Of a stretch of DNA of 64,000 nucleotides, positions 35,138 through 43,282 are shown one piece after another; position 1 is the stretch's first letter, and each line of letters opens with the position of its first letter. Position numbers and translations under genes: made by a program. This DNA is from Betaproteobacteria bacterium (GTDB taxonomy: Bacteria; Pseudomonadota; Gammaproteobacteria; Burkholderiales; Usitatibacteraceae). The notes under the pieces were generated by a model. The model ran no database searches, was not told where the DNA came from, and saw only the letters and a list, made by a program, of their open reading frames with translations. The stretch spans positions 806,001-870,000 of the forward strand of contig JADJSD010000001.1 of the NCBI GenBank assembly GCA_016711875.1. The letters are read 5' to 3'.

Positions 35138-36634
35138 ATGGGAATCATGCATCTTGCCGCAGGGCCCGGGGAACAGCCCGATGGGCGTGGGTCGACGAGC
35201 GGCGCGCCGGCGCTTCGCTTGACGGGCCTCGCACCGGTCATCGCCGCCGCGGCGGGCGCGACGGCCGCCGGGGCCATCGCCATCCAGGCGGCCCTGGGCG
35301 ATCCGGCGCTCTCGCCGGTCGTCCTCGCGGCCGTGGCCGTCCTCGTGCTCGCCCTCTCCTTCACCGTCTACGCCTACGCGCGCGGCATGGCGGCCTTCCG
35401 CGAAGCCGTCCACCGCGTCGGGGACGGCTCCCTCAGCCGCATGCGGCTGCCCCCGGCCTCGCGCCCGCTGATGGGCGAGCTCGCCGACGAGTTCGACACG
35501 CTGGCACGACACCTGTCCACCCTCTTCGGCGAGATGGAGCAGGCGCAGCTGTCCATCATCACCGAGCGCAACCGCCACGAGGCGATCCTGCAGGGGCTTC
35601 CCGGCGCACTGCTCGTGGTCGACGACGACCTGCGGGTCACGCTGAGCAACCAGAAGGCCGAGCAGCTTTTCGGGCTGCCGGGTGACGCGCTCGAAGGGGC
35701 CGGCGTCTTCGATCTGTTGCGCGTGGACACGGCCGGCCGCGACCTGATCCGCGACGCCTTCCTGAACGAGGAGCAGGTGACGAACCGCGTGCTCCCGCTC
35801 ACCGTGGGCGAGCGCCTGCACCATGTCTCCCTCAACATGACGTTCTTCAGCCTTTCGCCCCGGCAGGCGCAGGCTTGCGCCGCGATCATCCTGCAGGACA
35901 TCACCGACTGGAAGCGCCTGGAGGACATGACGCGGCAGGCCGAGAAGCTGGTGGCCATGGGCCAGCTCGCGGCCGGGGTGGCACACGAGCTCAACACGCC
36001 GCTGGGCACGATCCTCGGCTACGCGCGACTGCTCGACGAGGGGAAAGCCGATGCCTCGCGGCGCGCCGAGTACGCAGGCGCCATCCAGCAGGAGGCGAAG
36101 CGTTGCGCGCGCATCGTGGACCAGTTGCTCGCCTACGCGCGGCGCGACGCCTGTCACGCGGAAACCTGCGACGTCAACGCCCTCATCCGCGAGACCGTCG
36201 AGGCCGTCTCCCAGTGCCAGGGGGAACGCCATTGCGTGCGGGTCGAAGCCGATGTGGAGGGCTTCCTGCCCGTACGGGGCGCCCAGGGCCAGATCGACAT
36301 CGTGCTCGTCAACGTCATGGTAAACGCGGTGCAGGCCGCCGCCGGCCGTCCCGAGCCGTGGGTGCGCGTCTCCTCGCGCGCCGACGGCGAGCGGGCCACC
36401 GTCAGCATCACCGACAACGGACCCGGGGTTCCCCGCGAGATCTGCGGCAAGATCTTCGATCCGTTCTTCACGACGAAGGCCGGCGGCACCGGCACCGGCC
36501 TGGGCCTCGCGATCAGCCACTCGCTCGTGACGCGCATCGGCGGCAGCATCCGGTGCGACCCGGATTGGCGGGACGGCGCGCGCTTCGAGATCGTCCTGCC
36601 GCTCGCGACGCCGGAGGGCGCCGAATGCCGCTAG
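35138..36634 (+). CDS. PAS-containing sensor histidine kinase (NtrB/ZraS-like)
   Basis: The 498-residue kinase has two adjacent N-terminal membrane segments (about 30-52 and 58-80) with almost no periplasmic loop, and a HAMP-like linker to 135. A PAS domain covers about 145-250. The phospho-accepting H283 lies in GVAHELNTPLG, and the HATPase domain shows NVMVNAVQAA, DNGPGVP and GTGLGLAIS. The small periplasmic part suggests that sensing is in the membrane or through the cytoplasmic PAS domain. It overlaps the response regulator gene by 10 bp, so the two form a cognate pair. It likely reports redox state or substrate for the surrounding rhodanese/cytochrome locus. Confidence 0.92.
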   Translation: MGIMHLAAGPGEQPDGRGSTSGAPALRLTGLAPVIAAAAGATAAGAIAIQAALGDPALSPVVLAAVAVLVLALSFTVYAYARGMAAFREAVHRVGDGSLSRMRLPPASRPLMGELADEFDTLARHLSTLFGEMEQAQLSIITERNRHEAILQGLPGALLVVDDDLRVTLSNQKAEQLFGLPGDALEGAGVFDLLRVDTAGRDLIRDAFLNEEQVTNRVLPLTVGERLHHVSLNMTFFSLSPRQAQACAAIILQDITDWKRLEDMTRQAEKLVAMGQLAAGVAHELNTPLGTILGYARLLDEGKADASRRAEYAGAIQQEAKRCARIVDQLLAYARRDACHAETCDVNALIRETVEAVSQCQGERHCVRVEADVEGFLPVRGAQGQIDIVLVNVMVNAVQAAAGRPEPWVRVSSRADGERATVSITDNGPGVPREICGKIFDPFFTTKAGGTGTGLGLAISHSLVTRIGGSIRCDPDWRDGARFEIVLPLATPEGAECR

Positions 36635-37992
36635 GCACCCTCCCGGACAGGATCCTCATCGTCGAGGACGACGAGCCGATGCGGCGCATGATTCGCGAGG
36701 TGCTCGCGCCTCCCGGCGCCGAGGTGCACGAGGCGCAAAGCTCCCAGGGCGCGCTCGATTACCTGGAGAAAGTCGACGTCGCCGTCGTGGTGACCGACCT
36801 GCGCATGCCCCGCATCGGCGGCCTGGACGTGCTCCAGTTCGCCCGGCGGCGCAACGCGCTCACCCAGGTGATCCTCCTCACCGGGCACGCGACGGTGGAA
36901 TCGGCCGTCGATGCGCTCAAGGGCGGCGCGTACGACTACCTGCGCAAGCCCTTCGAGCCGGACGAGTTGCGGCACGCGGTCGACCGCGCCCTGGAGCACT
37001 ACCGCCTCAACCGCGAGAACGTGCAGCTGCGCGAGGCCAACAGCGCCTACGCCGATCTCGACGGGCTCATCGGGAAGAACCCCGCGATCGAGCAGGTGAG
37101 GCGGATGGTGCGCGCCTGCGCCGGGTACGACTGCTGCGTGCTCATCACCGGGGAATCGGGAACGGGCAAGGAGGTGGTGGCGCACCAGATCCACCTGCAA
37201 AGCGAGCGGCGCGACGCCCGGTTCATCGCGGTCAACTGCGCCGCGATCCCGGAGAACGTCATCGAGAGCGAACTCTTCGGCTACCAGCGCGGCGCCTTCA
37301 CCGGCGCGGACCGCAACCGGGCCGGCCTCTTCGAGGTCGCGGACAAGGGCACCCTGTTCCTCGACGAGATCAACAACGCCTCGCCCGCCTTCCAGGCGAA
37401 GCTGCTGCGCGTCATCCAGGACGGCACCTATTTCCGGGTGGGCGACACGGAACAGCGCCATGCGGACGTGCGCCTCATCGCCGCGACGAACCGGCCCCTT
37501 CCCGGGCTCGTGGAGAGCGGCGCGTTCCGGATGGACCTGTACTACCGCCTGCGCATCGTCGAGATCGTCCTTCCGCCGCTGCGCGAGCGAAGGAACGACA
37601 TCCCGCTGCTGGCGAACTACTTCCTGGCCCGGCACTCGGCGCGGCTGCGCAAGCCCAGCAAGGGGATCGCCACGCGCGCGCTCGGCAGCCTGATGCGCCA
37701 CAACTGGCCGGGCAACGCGCGGGAGCTGGAGAACGCCATCCAATCGATGCTCATCCTGAGCGAGACCGACATGCTCGACATCGACGTGCTCCCGCCCGGC
37801 ATCGAGCGCGAGGGGGCGGGCTCGAGCCGCGCCGTCGAGATGATGGAGCCGCAGAGCCTCGAGGAGATCGAGGCCTACTTCATCGCGAAGACGCTGCGGG
37901 AAACCCAGGGAAACCGCGCCACCGCCGCGGAGATCCTCGGCATCGACAAGTCCACGCTCTGGCGCAAGATCAAGCGCTACGGGCTGGAGTGA
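36625..37992 (+). CDS. Sigma54-dependent response regulator (NtrC family)
   Basis: The 455-residue activator has a receiver domain with phospho-acceptor D58 and an AAA+ domain with Walker A GESGTGKE at 176-183. GAFTGA at 223-228, the loop that contacts sigma54, and Walker B GTLFLDEIN at 242-250 follow. The C-terminal Fis-type helix-turn-helix reads NRATAAEILGIDKSTLWRKIK. All residues needed for sigma54 activation are present. The nearest good -24/-12 promoters are at 40095-40110, 43004-43020 and 43266-43281, inside the same locus, so it probably activates the cytochrome/porin and YeeE/TusA/DsrE transcripts. Convergent with the porin gene. Confidence 0.95.
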   Translation: MPLGTLPDRILIVEDDEPMRRMIREVLAPPGAEVHEAQSSQGALDYLEKVDVAVVVTDLRMPRIGGLDVLQFARRRNALTQVILLTGHATVESAVDALKGGAYDYLRKPFEPDELRHAVDRALEHYRLNRENVQLREANSAYADLDGLIGKNPAIEQVRRMVRACAGYDCCVLITGESGTGKEVVAHQIHLQSERRDARFIAVNCAAIPENVIESELFGYQRGAFTGADRNRAGLFEVADKGTLFLDEINNASPAFQAKLLRVIQDGTYFRVGDTEQRHADVRLIAATNRPLPGLVESGAFRMDLYYRLRIVEIVLPPLRERRNDIPLLANYFLARHSARLRKPSKGIATRALGSLMRHNWPGNARELENAIQSMLILSETDMLDIDVLPPGIEREGAGSSRAVEMMEPQSLEEIEAYFIAKTLRETQGNRATAAEILGIDKSTLWRKIKRYGLE

Positions 37993-38018
37993 GGTCGGCC
38001 ACCCCACCCCGGGCCCTT

Positions 38019-38034
38019 CCCGCGCCGGCGCGGG
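38019..38034. terminator. Hairpin between convergent regulator and porin genes
   Basis: CCCGCGC and GCGCGGG form a perfect stem with a 2-nt centre in the 45-bp gap between two converging transcripts, followed by TTCT on the plus strand. It is probably a bidirectional terminator of modest strength. Confidence 0.5.
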
Positions 38035-38037
38035 TTC

Positions 38038-39228
38038 TCAGAAGATGAACTGCAGCCCCGCCGTGATCTGCTTGTAGTCGCGTTGCGTGGGGTCGGTCGG
38101 GTTCTGCAGGTCGAACTTGACGTCGGCGTACTCGAAGCTGAGCTTGAGGAGTTGTCCGTCGATGAGGTAGTGGAAGCCGGCACTGCGCCACTTCTGGTCC
38201 CGGAATCCCGTGGGCAGGTTGTATTCCGAACGCTCGTAGCGCCCGAACACCTGCACGCGCCCCGGCCCGATCTTCTTCGGGAACAGGTAGCCGCCCTTCA
38301 CGTAGTAGCCCTCCAGGTCCGTGCTCGCCGGCAGGCTCGGATCCGGCGACAGGCCCGAGTGCACCTTGTCCGTGTCGTACTTCATGTACGCGCCGGAGGC
38401 GGTGAACGTCCCCGCGGCGGTGGGCTGCTCCCAGAAGACGTCGGCCGTCCACGCCTTGTAGTCCTTGGGATCGGTCTTGCCGATGTAGTCGCCGTAGGCG
38501 ACGTCCTTCTGGAAATCGTAGCCCAGGCCGAACGTGAGGACCTTGCGCGTGCCCAGGTACGTGCCCCGGTAGCCGAACTCGTATTCCGGATCGAGCAGGC
38601 TCAGGTGAACCCGCGCGGTCACCCGAGGCGAGTCCTTCACCACTTCATCGCCCTCGCGCCCGTCGGCCATCATCAGGCGGTAGGAGAACTTGCCGTCGGC
38701 GAGATTGCCCCACATGGCGACGCCGGTGTCCCGGCTCCCGCCCCAGGGCGTGTAAGCGAGGGCGTCCGCGCGGTCGAGCGTGAGGGGATCGAAGCAGGCC
38801 TCGAGGTTCTCGCGCGTGAACGTGTTCTTGCCGCGCCCGACGATGAAGCGCATCTCGTCGCGGTAGTCGATCGTGACGTAGGCATCCCGGAAGAAGACGC
38901 TCTTGTCGTCCTTCGTGTACTTGCTGTCGCCGGGCGCGTCGAGGTTCGCGTAGAAGCCCACGAGGTCGTTGTACTGGCCGGAGAACGTGAGGCGGTTGCG
39001 GCGCAGGAAGAAGTCCGTGGAACTCCCGTCGTCGGTCGGCGAGCTGTAGCCATGGTACTGGCCCCAGGTCTGCATCGAGTAGTTGAAGTTGAGATTGCCT
39101 TCCTTGCCGAAGGGAATCGTCGGGCCGGCGACCGCCGTGCCGGCGAAGCCCGCGAGCAGGAGCGCGCCGGCGACGGCAGCGTGGACTCGCCGCCGGGCGG
39201 AGGGGATAGCGTCGTGGGGATTGCGCAT
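38038..39228 (-). CDS. Outer-membrane porin (16-stranded type beta-barrel)
   Basis: The 396-residue protein has a signal peptide (AAVAGALLLAGFAGTAVA) and an amphipathic beta-strand pattern throughout (FRDAYVTIDYRDEMRFIVGRG, then KVLTFGLGYDF). The terminal residue is phenylalanine (GLQFIF), the hallmark of an outer-membrane barrel. It is the last gene of the cytochrome set. By position it could form the barrel of a porin-cytochrome conduit, as in Geobacter Ext-type selenite/tellurite operons, or simply admit the substrate. The ATG at 39228 has AGGAGG eight bases upstream. The number of strands is a guess from length. Confidence 0.88.
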   Translation of the reverse strand: MRNPHDAIPSARRRVHAAVAGALLLAGFAGTAVAGPTIPFGKEGNLNFNYSMQTWGQYHGYSSPTDDGSSTDFFLRRNRLTFSGQYNDLVGFYANLDAPGDSKYTKDDKSVFFRDAYVTIDYRDEMRFIVGRGKNTFTRENLEACFDPLTLDRADALAYTPWGGSRDTGVAMWGNLADGKFSYRLMMADGREGDEVVKDSPRVTARVHLSLLDPEYEFGYRGTYLGTRKVLTFGLGYDFQKDVAYGDYIGKTDPKDYKAWTADVFWEQPTAAGTFTASGAYMKYDTDKVHSGLSPDPSLPASTDLEGYYVKGGYLFPKKIGPGRVQVFGRYERSEYNLPTGFRDQKWRSAGFHYLIDGQLLKLSFEYADVKFDLQNPTDPTQRDYKQITAGLQFIF

Positions 39229-39250
39229 TCTCATTTCCTCCTGAACGGGT

Positions 39251-39757
39251 TCACTTCTTGGCATAGGCCTTCGTGAGATCGGCGAGGTTGCCCGACTTGT
39301 GGCAACCCGCGCAGAGCTCCTCGGCCTTCGTCCTGGGGTTGCCCACGAGGTCCGCGTGCGCGAGTTCCTTCTTGATCAGGCGCGCGTTGCCCTTGTGGCA
39401 GCCGATGCAGGAGTTGTCGACGCTGCGGTGGTCGTTGTGCCACGCCTCGTTGGGCGGCGCCTTGGCGCGCGTGCCGTTGTGGCACTTGAAGCAGGAGGAC
39501 GTGCCCATGCCGCAGGCGTTGGCCTCCGCGATCGGGGAGACCGCACGCATCGCGTCGCGCACGTCGGCCAGGGCTTCGGCGCCCCAACCGGCGGGCGCCT
39601 GCGCCACCGGGACGACGAGGTCCGTCCGCTCGGGACTCGATGCGGCGAACGACCACAGCACCGCGATGGCCACCGCGCCGAGCGTGCCGGCCGCGATGCG
39701 CAAGGTGCCGCGCGCCATCGCGCGCAGCCTGTCGACCCAGCTTCTGCGATCCTTCAT
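39251..39757 (-). CDS. Membrane-anchored triheme c-type cytochrome
   Basis: The 168-residue protein has one N-terminal membrane anchor (TLRIAAGTLGAVAIAVLWSFA) and three CxxCH heme sites at residues 89-93 (CFKCH), 117-121 (CIGCH) and 149-153 (CAGCH). Extra histidines near them (HNDH, AHADL) could be distal ligands. It should lie on the periplasmic face of the inner membrane and pass electrons from the quinone pool or a partner to periplasmic acceptors, though no quinol-oxidising motif is recognised. Its ATG overlaps the stop of the small CVC protein gene by 4 bp; the porin gene follows after 22 bp. The final residues are lysine-rich. Confidence 0.9.
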   Translation of the reverse strand: MKDRRSWVDRLRAMARGTLRIAAGTLGAVAIAVLWSFAASSPERTDLVVPVAQAPAGWGAEALADVRDAMRAVSPIAEANACGMGTSSCFKCHNGTRAKAPPNEAWHNDHRSVDNSCIGCHKGNARLIKKELAHADLVGNPRTKAEELCAGCHKSGNLADLTKAYAKK

Positions 39758-40056
39758 TTTTCGTCTCTCCTCTTCCTGGAATCAACCGGATCGACCGCGG
39801 AGGACTTCTGCGCCGCCGCCATCGCCGCCTCGATCTCGCTCTCGCTCACCGGGTTCTCGCAGACGCAGATCCGGCCGCTGCCCTTGAACTTGAGGCGTCG
39901 GCGCGGCTCGGCCGGCGCCTCGGCGCCCGCGGAAGCCTTGGTCGCGGGCTTGTCCGCTTCCGCCGCGGCCTTTTCCGACGGCGCCGCGGCAAGCACGTGC
40001 GGCGGTGCCATGGCGATCACCAGCCACGTGACGATTCCCCATCCGCCGATCTTCAA
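39754..40056 (-). CDS. Small exported protein with a CVC motif
   Basis: The 100-residue protein starts at a TTG with GGAGG six bases upstream, so the start is well supported. A signal peptide (WGIVTWLVIAMAPPHVLA) is followed by an Ala/Lys/Glu-rich linker. A short conserved-looking core, RRLKFKGSGRICVCENPVSE, has two cysteines spaced by one residue, and a charged tail ends the protein. The pair could bind a metal or persulfide or form a redox pair. No known family was recognised; it could correspond to one of the small proteins of Ext-like operons. It is the first gene behind a sigma54-type promoter and overlaps the triheme cytochrome gene. Confidence 0.75.
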   Translation of the reverse strand: MKIGGWGIVTWLVIAMAPPHVLAAAPSEKAAAEADKPATKASAGAEAPAEPRRRLKFKGSGRICVCENPVSESEIEAAMAAAQKSSAVDPVDSRKRRDEK

Positions 40057-40094
40057 GTTCGCCTCCGGGCTGGTCTTGTACTCGGATGCTGATC

Positions 40095-40110
40095 AGCACG
40101 TTGCATGCCA
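40095..40110 (-). promoter_or_regulatory. Sigma54 (-24/-12) promoter for the CVC protein/triheme/porin transcript
   Basis: On the minus strand the sequence is TGGCATGCAACGTGCT. Against the consensus TGGCACG-N4-TTGC it has two mismatches, and GG and GC are exactly ten bases apart. The -12 element lies 40 bases before the TTG start at 40056, giving a leader of about 28 nt. Confidence 0.7.
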
Positions 40111-40164
40111 GTGCGCAGGCGCCTTGAAAATCATGTGCTTACCGGCGAAGACCTCGGCCATGCC

Positions 40165-40207
40165 ATTGCAATACCGCCGCGCGTCCCGGAGGGCTTTCAA
40201 TTTGCAA
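40165..40207. promoter_or_regulatory. Two TTGCAA-core palindromes, candidate enhancer sites
   Basis: ATTGCAAT (40165-40172) and AATTTGCAAC (40199-40208; core 40202-40207) lie about 72 and 108 bp upstream of the -12 element of the 40095-40110 promoter, with centres 36 bp apart. The second falls in the end of the pentaheme cytochrome gene. The same core occurs twice in the 43-kb control region, so they are candidate binding sites of the NtrC-type regulator. Confidence 0.45.
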
Positions 40208-41462
40208 CCCCCTCAACCCGCGCGCCATCGGCTTGCGGCACGGCCAGATCGATCTCGGCGAGCCGGTATCGCGTGGCGCCTGCGCGCGCCAGCGCCTCCT
40301 CGAGTTGGCCGCGGGTCTCGGCGTCGAGGTCCGTTCGACGCTGGTGAACGTCGCGGAAGAAGCGCTCGTAGTGTTCCGCAGGGGCCACTTCGGTTCGCAG
40401 CACCACGCGCCACGCGCCCGGCGGCACCTTCACGTCGAAGTTGAGCTCGTGGCGCCCGTCGGGCGGCAGGCGGGTGTCGGACACCTCGTTCGCGAGCGCG
40501 ACGTCGACCGTGCGCCCGATGACATGGTGTCCGACGAGCACGTGCATCCCCGGACCGATCAGGTAGGCGTTCACGAGGATCTTGGGCACCACATAGGTGG
40601 GCAGGTAGTGGCCCGCGCCGCGATTGGCCAGCGTCACGGTGACGTTGATGCGGCCGGCATCGACCCGCTGCACGCGCAACTCGCGGTGGAGCGCCTGTCG
40701 CGTCATCTCGGGATCGTGGATGCCACGCCACAGGTGGCGACGTTCGGGCATGTGGCATCCCTGGCAGTGCCTTCCCTCGCGGGCATGGCGGCTGCCGCGC
40801 CATTCCTCGTAGGTGTTCTCGAGGAGCTTGCCGTTGACGCGGCGACCCTCGGGCGGGAACTGGTGGCAGGTGGCGCAGAAACGGCTGTCCGAGAAGGCGG
40901 CGTTGCGCGTTGCGCCACCGTGGGGAAGGCGGGTGCCGGGAGCCGCCTCCGGCGATCCGGGCCGACGCTCCGGCCCGTATCGCTGGTGCGCCCGCACGTG
41001 GCAGGCGGCGCAGACGAGCCCTTGCCGATGCAAGTCCGGCGGAACCCACGCCGGCGGTTCGGTGGCGGGCGCATTGGGCCAGCCGCGTTCGCGCGCCGTG
41101 AGGGCCTTCTGCTCGGCGAGCGGCGCGTGGCAGCGCAGGCAGTCGTTGCCCTGGGACTGGTCGAACGTGTGAAGTTGCCACGCGAGCCCCGGCCCGAAGG
41201 CGCGGCTGTGCAGGCTCGTGCGCCAATCCACCAGTTGCACGGTATGGCACAGGCCGCAACGGGCGGGATCGAGCGAGGCTTCGTCGGGGGCGTGCGTGGC
41301 GGGTGGCGTTCCCTGCGGCGCGATCGGCGAGGCCCAGTGCCGTGCGAGGAACTGCCCGATCGCCTCGTCGCTCACGCGACCGGCGTGATGCCGGTACCCC
41401 GCCCACAGGGCAAGGCCGGCAAGGATGGCGAGCGCCACCCCTGCCGCCAATCGGAACCTCAA
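40197..41462 (-). CDS. Pentaheme c-type cytochrome, membrane-anchored
   Basis: The 421-residue protein starts at a TTG overlapping the stop of the lipoprotein gene by 4 bp. A membrane anchor or uncleaved signal (LAAGVALAILAGLALWAGY) precedes five CxxCH sites at 69-73, 108-112, 151-155, 196-200 and 233-237, then a beta-rich C-terminal domain (about 255-421) of Ig-like appearance. The paired heme layout resembles cytochrome c554-type multiheme proteins. It probably transfers electrons to, or is, the terminal reductase of the locus. Histidine density between the heme sites is high, as expected for bis-His ligation. Confidence 0.9.
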   Translation of the reverse strand: MRFRLAAGVALAILAGLALWAGYRHHAGRVSDEAIGQFLARHWASPIAPQGTPPATHAPDEASLDPARCGLCHTVQLVDWRTSLHSRAFGPGLAWQLHTFDQSQGNDCLRCHAPLAEQKALTARERGWPNAPATEPPAWVPPDLHRQGLVCAACHVRAHQRYGPERRPGSPEAAPGTRLPHGGATRNAAFSDSRFCATCHQFPPEGRRVNGKLLENTYEEWRGSRHAREGRHCQGCHMPERRHLWRGIHDPEMTRQALHRELRVQRVDAGRINVTVTLANRGAGHYLPTYVVPKILVNAYLIGPGMHVLVGHHVIGRTVDVALANEVSDTRLPPDGRHELNFDVKVPPGAWRVVLRTEVAPAEHYERFFRDVHQRRTDLDAETRGQLEEALARAGATRYRLAEIDLAVPQADGARVEGVAN

Positions 41463-42952
41463 CCGCAGGGGTTGCCCCCGGTGCCGGTTCCCGTGCCCGC
41501 GGTACCGCCGCCGGGCTGGCCGCGCTTGTAGAGCTGGTCTTCCAGGATGATCTTGTTGGCGTGCACCGCGTAGGGATCGACGATCTTGCGCGGGGTCACG
41601 AGCGTCGGGCTGGTGGCCGGACGGAAGAACGACTTCACGTCGGTGCGCCAGGGCGAGTCGGCCGGCAGGATCACCCGGCCCGAGTTGTCGGGCAGGTTGG
41701 ACAACGAGTTCCACTCGACCATCGCGCCGTCGTAGAAGCGAACGGGCAGGCCCAGGATGCCGGCGGACGCGAAGCCCGTGATCATCGCGCGGAAGGTCGT
41801 CTCGCAGTAGGAGTAGATCACGTCACCGGGCTGGTAGGCGCCGCCTTGCCCGACGCCGTTGTACGTCCCGTCCACGAAGCGGTAGCCGGCCGCGTCGCTC
41901 CCGCCGTTCAGGTAGTTCTGCAGGGTCGCCTTGGGCTTGTAGGAGAAGCCCTTGGTCGAATCGAGCAGGTTGGTGAACTGCAGCTGCAGGGTGCCTCGCG
42001 GGTGCCCCTGTCGCGAACCGGAGTTCTGGAAGGTGCGCATGTAGTCGTAGCCGGCGGGCGCGTTGCAGATGGAGCTGCCGCAGGCGACGAACCCGGAATC
42101 GCCGGACTCGAGGCGCTCGCCGGCGCTGAACTGGCCGACGCTGCGCGCATCCCAGATCATGATGCCGTCTTCCTTCACCGCCGTGTCGTTGGCGGGAAGG
42201 ACGGCCATCAGGTCCTCGAAGGTCGCCTGCAGCGCGGTGTTGTCCGTGAGGAGGGTGCGCACGCCGATGAGGCCGGAACTGGGCGCCGTGCTGGCCGTGG
42301 CCGTGAAGTCGGCGGCGACCATGCCGTTGCCGTTGATCCACTGGTTGCCGCCGTTGAGCACCGACACGTTCCGCTTTTCCACGCCCCAGTAGCGCAACGC
42401 ATACCAGCAGCGCCCCTGCGCCATGGCGTTCCCGGTGCTCCCGGTTCCCTGGGCGCACACGAACATGTCGTTGTGCGGGTCCATGTTGTATTTCTTGAAC
42501 AGCGCATCCATGGTCGGCCCGTCGGGCACCATGCTCGGCGTCTCGATCACGCCGTTGATCCGGGACTGGGTCCACTCCGAGGAAGGCGAGAGGTAGGTGA
42601 AGACCGTCGCGTTGTTCGGCTTGATGTACTCGGCGCCGGTCGGGCCCACGGTGGCCTGGAAGATGATCAGCTTGCCGGCGACGCCCGCGGGACGGTTCGT
42701 GTTCCAGTCGGCGATCCAGCGCTTGAGCGTGCTCGCGGTGATGAGCCCGTTCAGGTTCTCGTTGTAGTCGTCCGCGGAAGCCTGTGCGATTTCCTGGGGC
42801 GTGTTCACGGTGATCTTCGCGACGCTGCCGTACGAGGTATCCTCGCCGCCGCCGCCGCCGCACGCGCCCAACGCAAAGCAGGCGGCCACGGCGAGCGAAG
42901 CCCCGGGATGGAGCCTTCCCTTCGGAAGGCCGCTGGAATCCTGACTGTTCAT
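41459..42952 (-). CDS. Rhodanese-like lipoprotein (ExtH-like candidate)
   Basis: The 497-residue protein has a lipoprotein signal peptide ending at C31 (CFALGAC, then GGGGG), so it is probably anchored to a membrane. Two rhodanese-like halves follow. The second has a catalytic-loop cysteine, C383 in YSYCETTFRAM, preceded by the DVIYSYC strand; the first contains C166 in FVCAQGTGSTG. The C-terminus is Gly/Thr-rich and ends NPCG. Large rhodanese-like lipoproteins next to porin and multiheme cytochrome genes are found in selenite/tellurite reduction operons (ExtH of Geobacter, from memory), so a chalcogen substrate is plausible. The ATG at 42952 has GGAGG seven bases upstream. It is the first gene behind a strong sigma54 promoter. 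Confidence 0.82.
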   Translation of the reverse strand: MNSQDSSGLPKGRLHPGASLAVAACFALGACGGGGGEDTSYGSVAKITVNTPQEIAQASADDYNENLNGLITASTLKRWIADWNTNRPAGVAGKLIIFQATVGPTGAEYIKPNNATVFTYLSPSSEWTQSRINGVIETPSMVPDGPTMDALFKKYNMDPHNDMFVCAQGTGSTGNAMAQGRCWYALRYWGVEKRNVSVLNGGNQWINGNGMVAADFTATASTAPSSGLIGVRTLLTDNTALQATFEDLMAVLPANDTAVKEDGIMIWDARSVGQFSAGERLESGDSGFVACGSSICNAPAGYDYMRTFQNSGSRQGHPRGTLQLQFTNLLDSTKGFSYKPKATLQNYLNGGSDAAGYRFVDGTYNGVGQGGAYQPGDVIYSYCETTFRAMITGFASAGILGLPVRFYDGAMVEWNSLSNLPDNSGRVILPADSPWRTDVKSFFRPATSPTLVTPRKIVDPYAVHANKIILEDQLYKRGQPGGGTAGTGTGTGGNPCG

Positions 42953-43003
42953 GTTCTTTCCTCCTTCACGCTGGACCGATCGGTGAACTGGCCGGCTCAT
43001 CCA

Positions 43004-43020
43004 AAGCACGGAGCGTGCCG
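43004..43020 (-). promoter_or_regulatory. Sigma54 (-24/-12) promoter for the rhodanese lipoprotein/pentaheme transcript
   Basis: The minus strand reads CGGCACGCTCCGTGCTT. GGCACG is perfect, GG and GC are ten bases apart, and only two consensus positions differ. It is nearly the same as the promoter at 43266-43281. The predicted start near 42995 leaves a leader of about 43 nt. Confidence 0.82.
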
Positions 43021-43112
43021 ATCACCGAACCACTGCGAAAACAAGGGCTTGCCGGCAGCCGCCGGCTTGGCGGCATTGCACAATTCCGCGCCAGGCCTCG
43101 CGAGGCGCTCAT

Positions 43113-43161
43113 TTTGCAAAGTCCCGCGACACCGACCGTCGCGCCGCAGGCCCCGTTGCAA
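43113..43161. promoter_or_regulatory. Two TTGCAA-core palindromes, candidate enhancer sites
   Basis: TTTGCAAA (43113-43120) and GTTGCAAAT (43155-43163; core 43156-43161) lie between the two divergent sigma54 promoters, with centres 42 bp apart (four helical turns). They are about 110 and 152 bp from the minus-strand -12 element, and about 163 and 121 bp from the plus-strand one. Enhancer-binding proteins typically act from such distances. Confidence 0.45.
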
Positions 43162-43265
43162 ATTCCAACGCCTGCGCACGCGTGCGGGAGCGGATTGCGA
43201 CATGCAGCCGGGCGTTGCGGAGCGCCTTCGCAGGGTCACGGGGCAAGACGACCACGGGCGACGAG

Positions 43266-43282
43266 CGGCACGCCAATTGCTT
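43266..43282 (+). promoter_or_regulatory. Sigma54 (-24/-12) promoter for the TusA-like/YeeE/TusA/DsrE transcript
   Basis: CGGCACGCCAATTGCTT matches the consensus TGGCACG-N4-TTGC at all positions but the first, with GG and GC ten bases apart. The predicted start near 43292 would fall on an in-frame ATG at 43291, which argues for the later TTG start at 43330. Confidence 0.88.
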
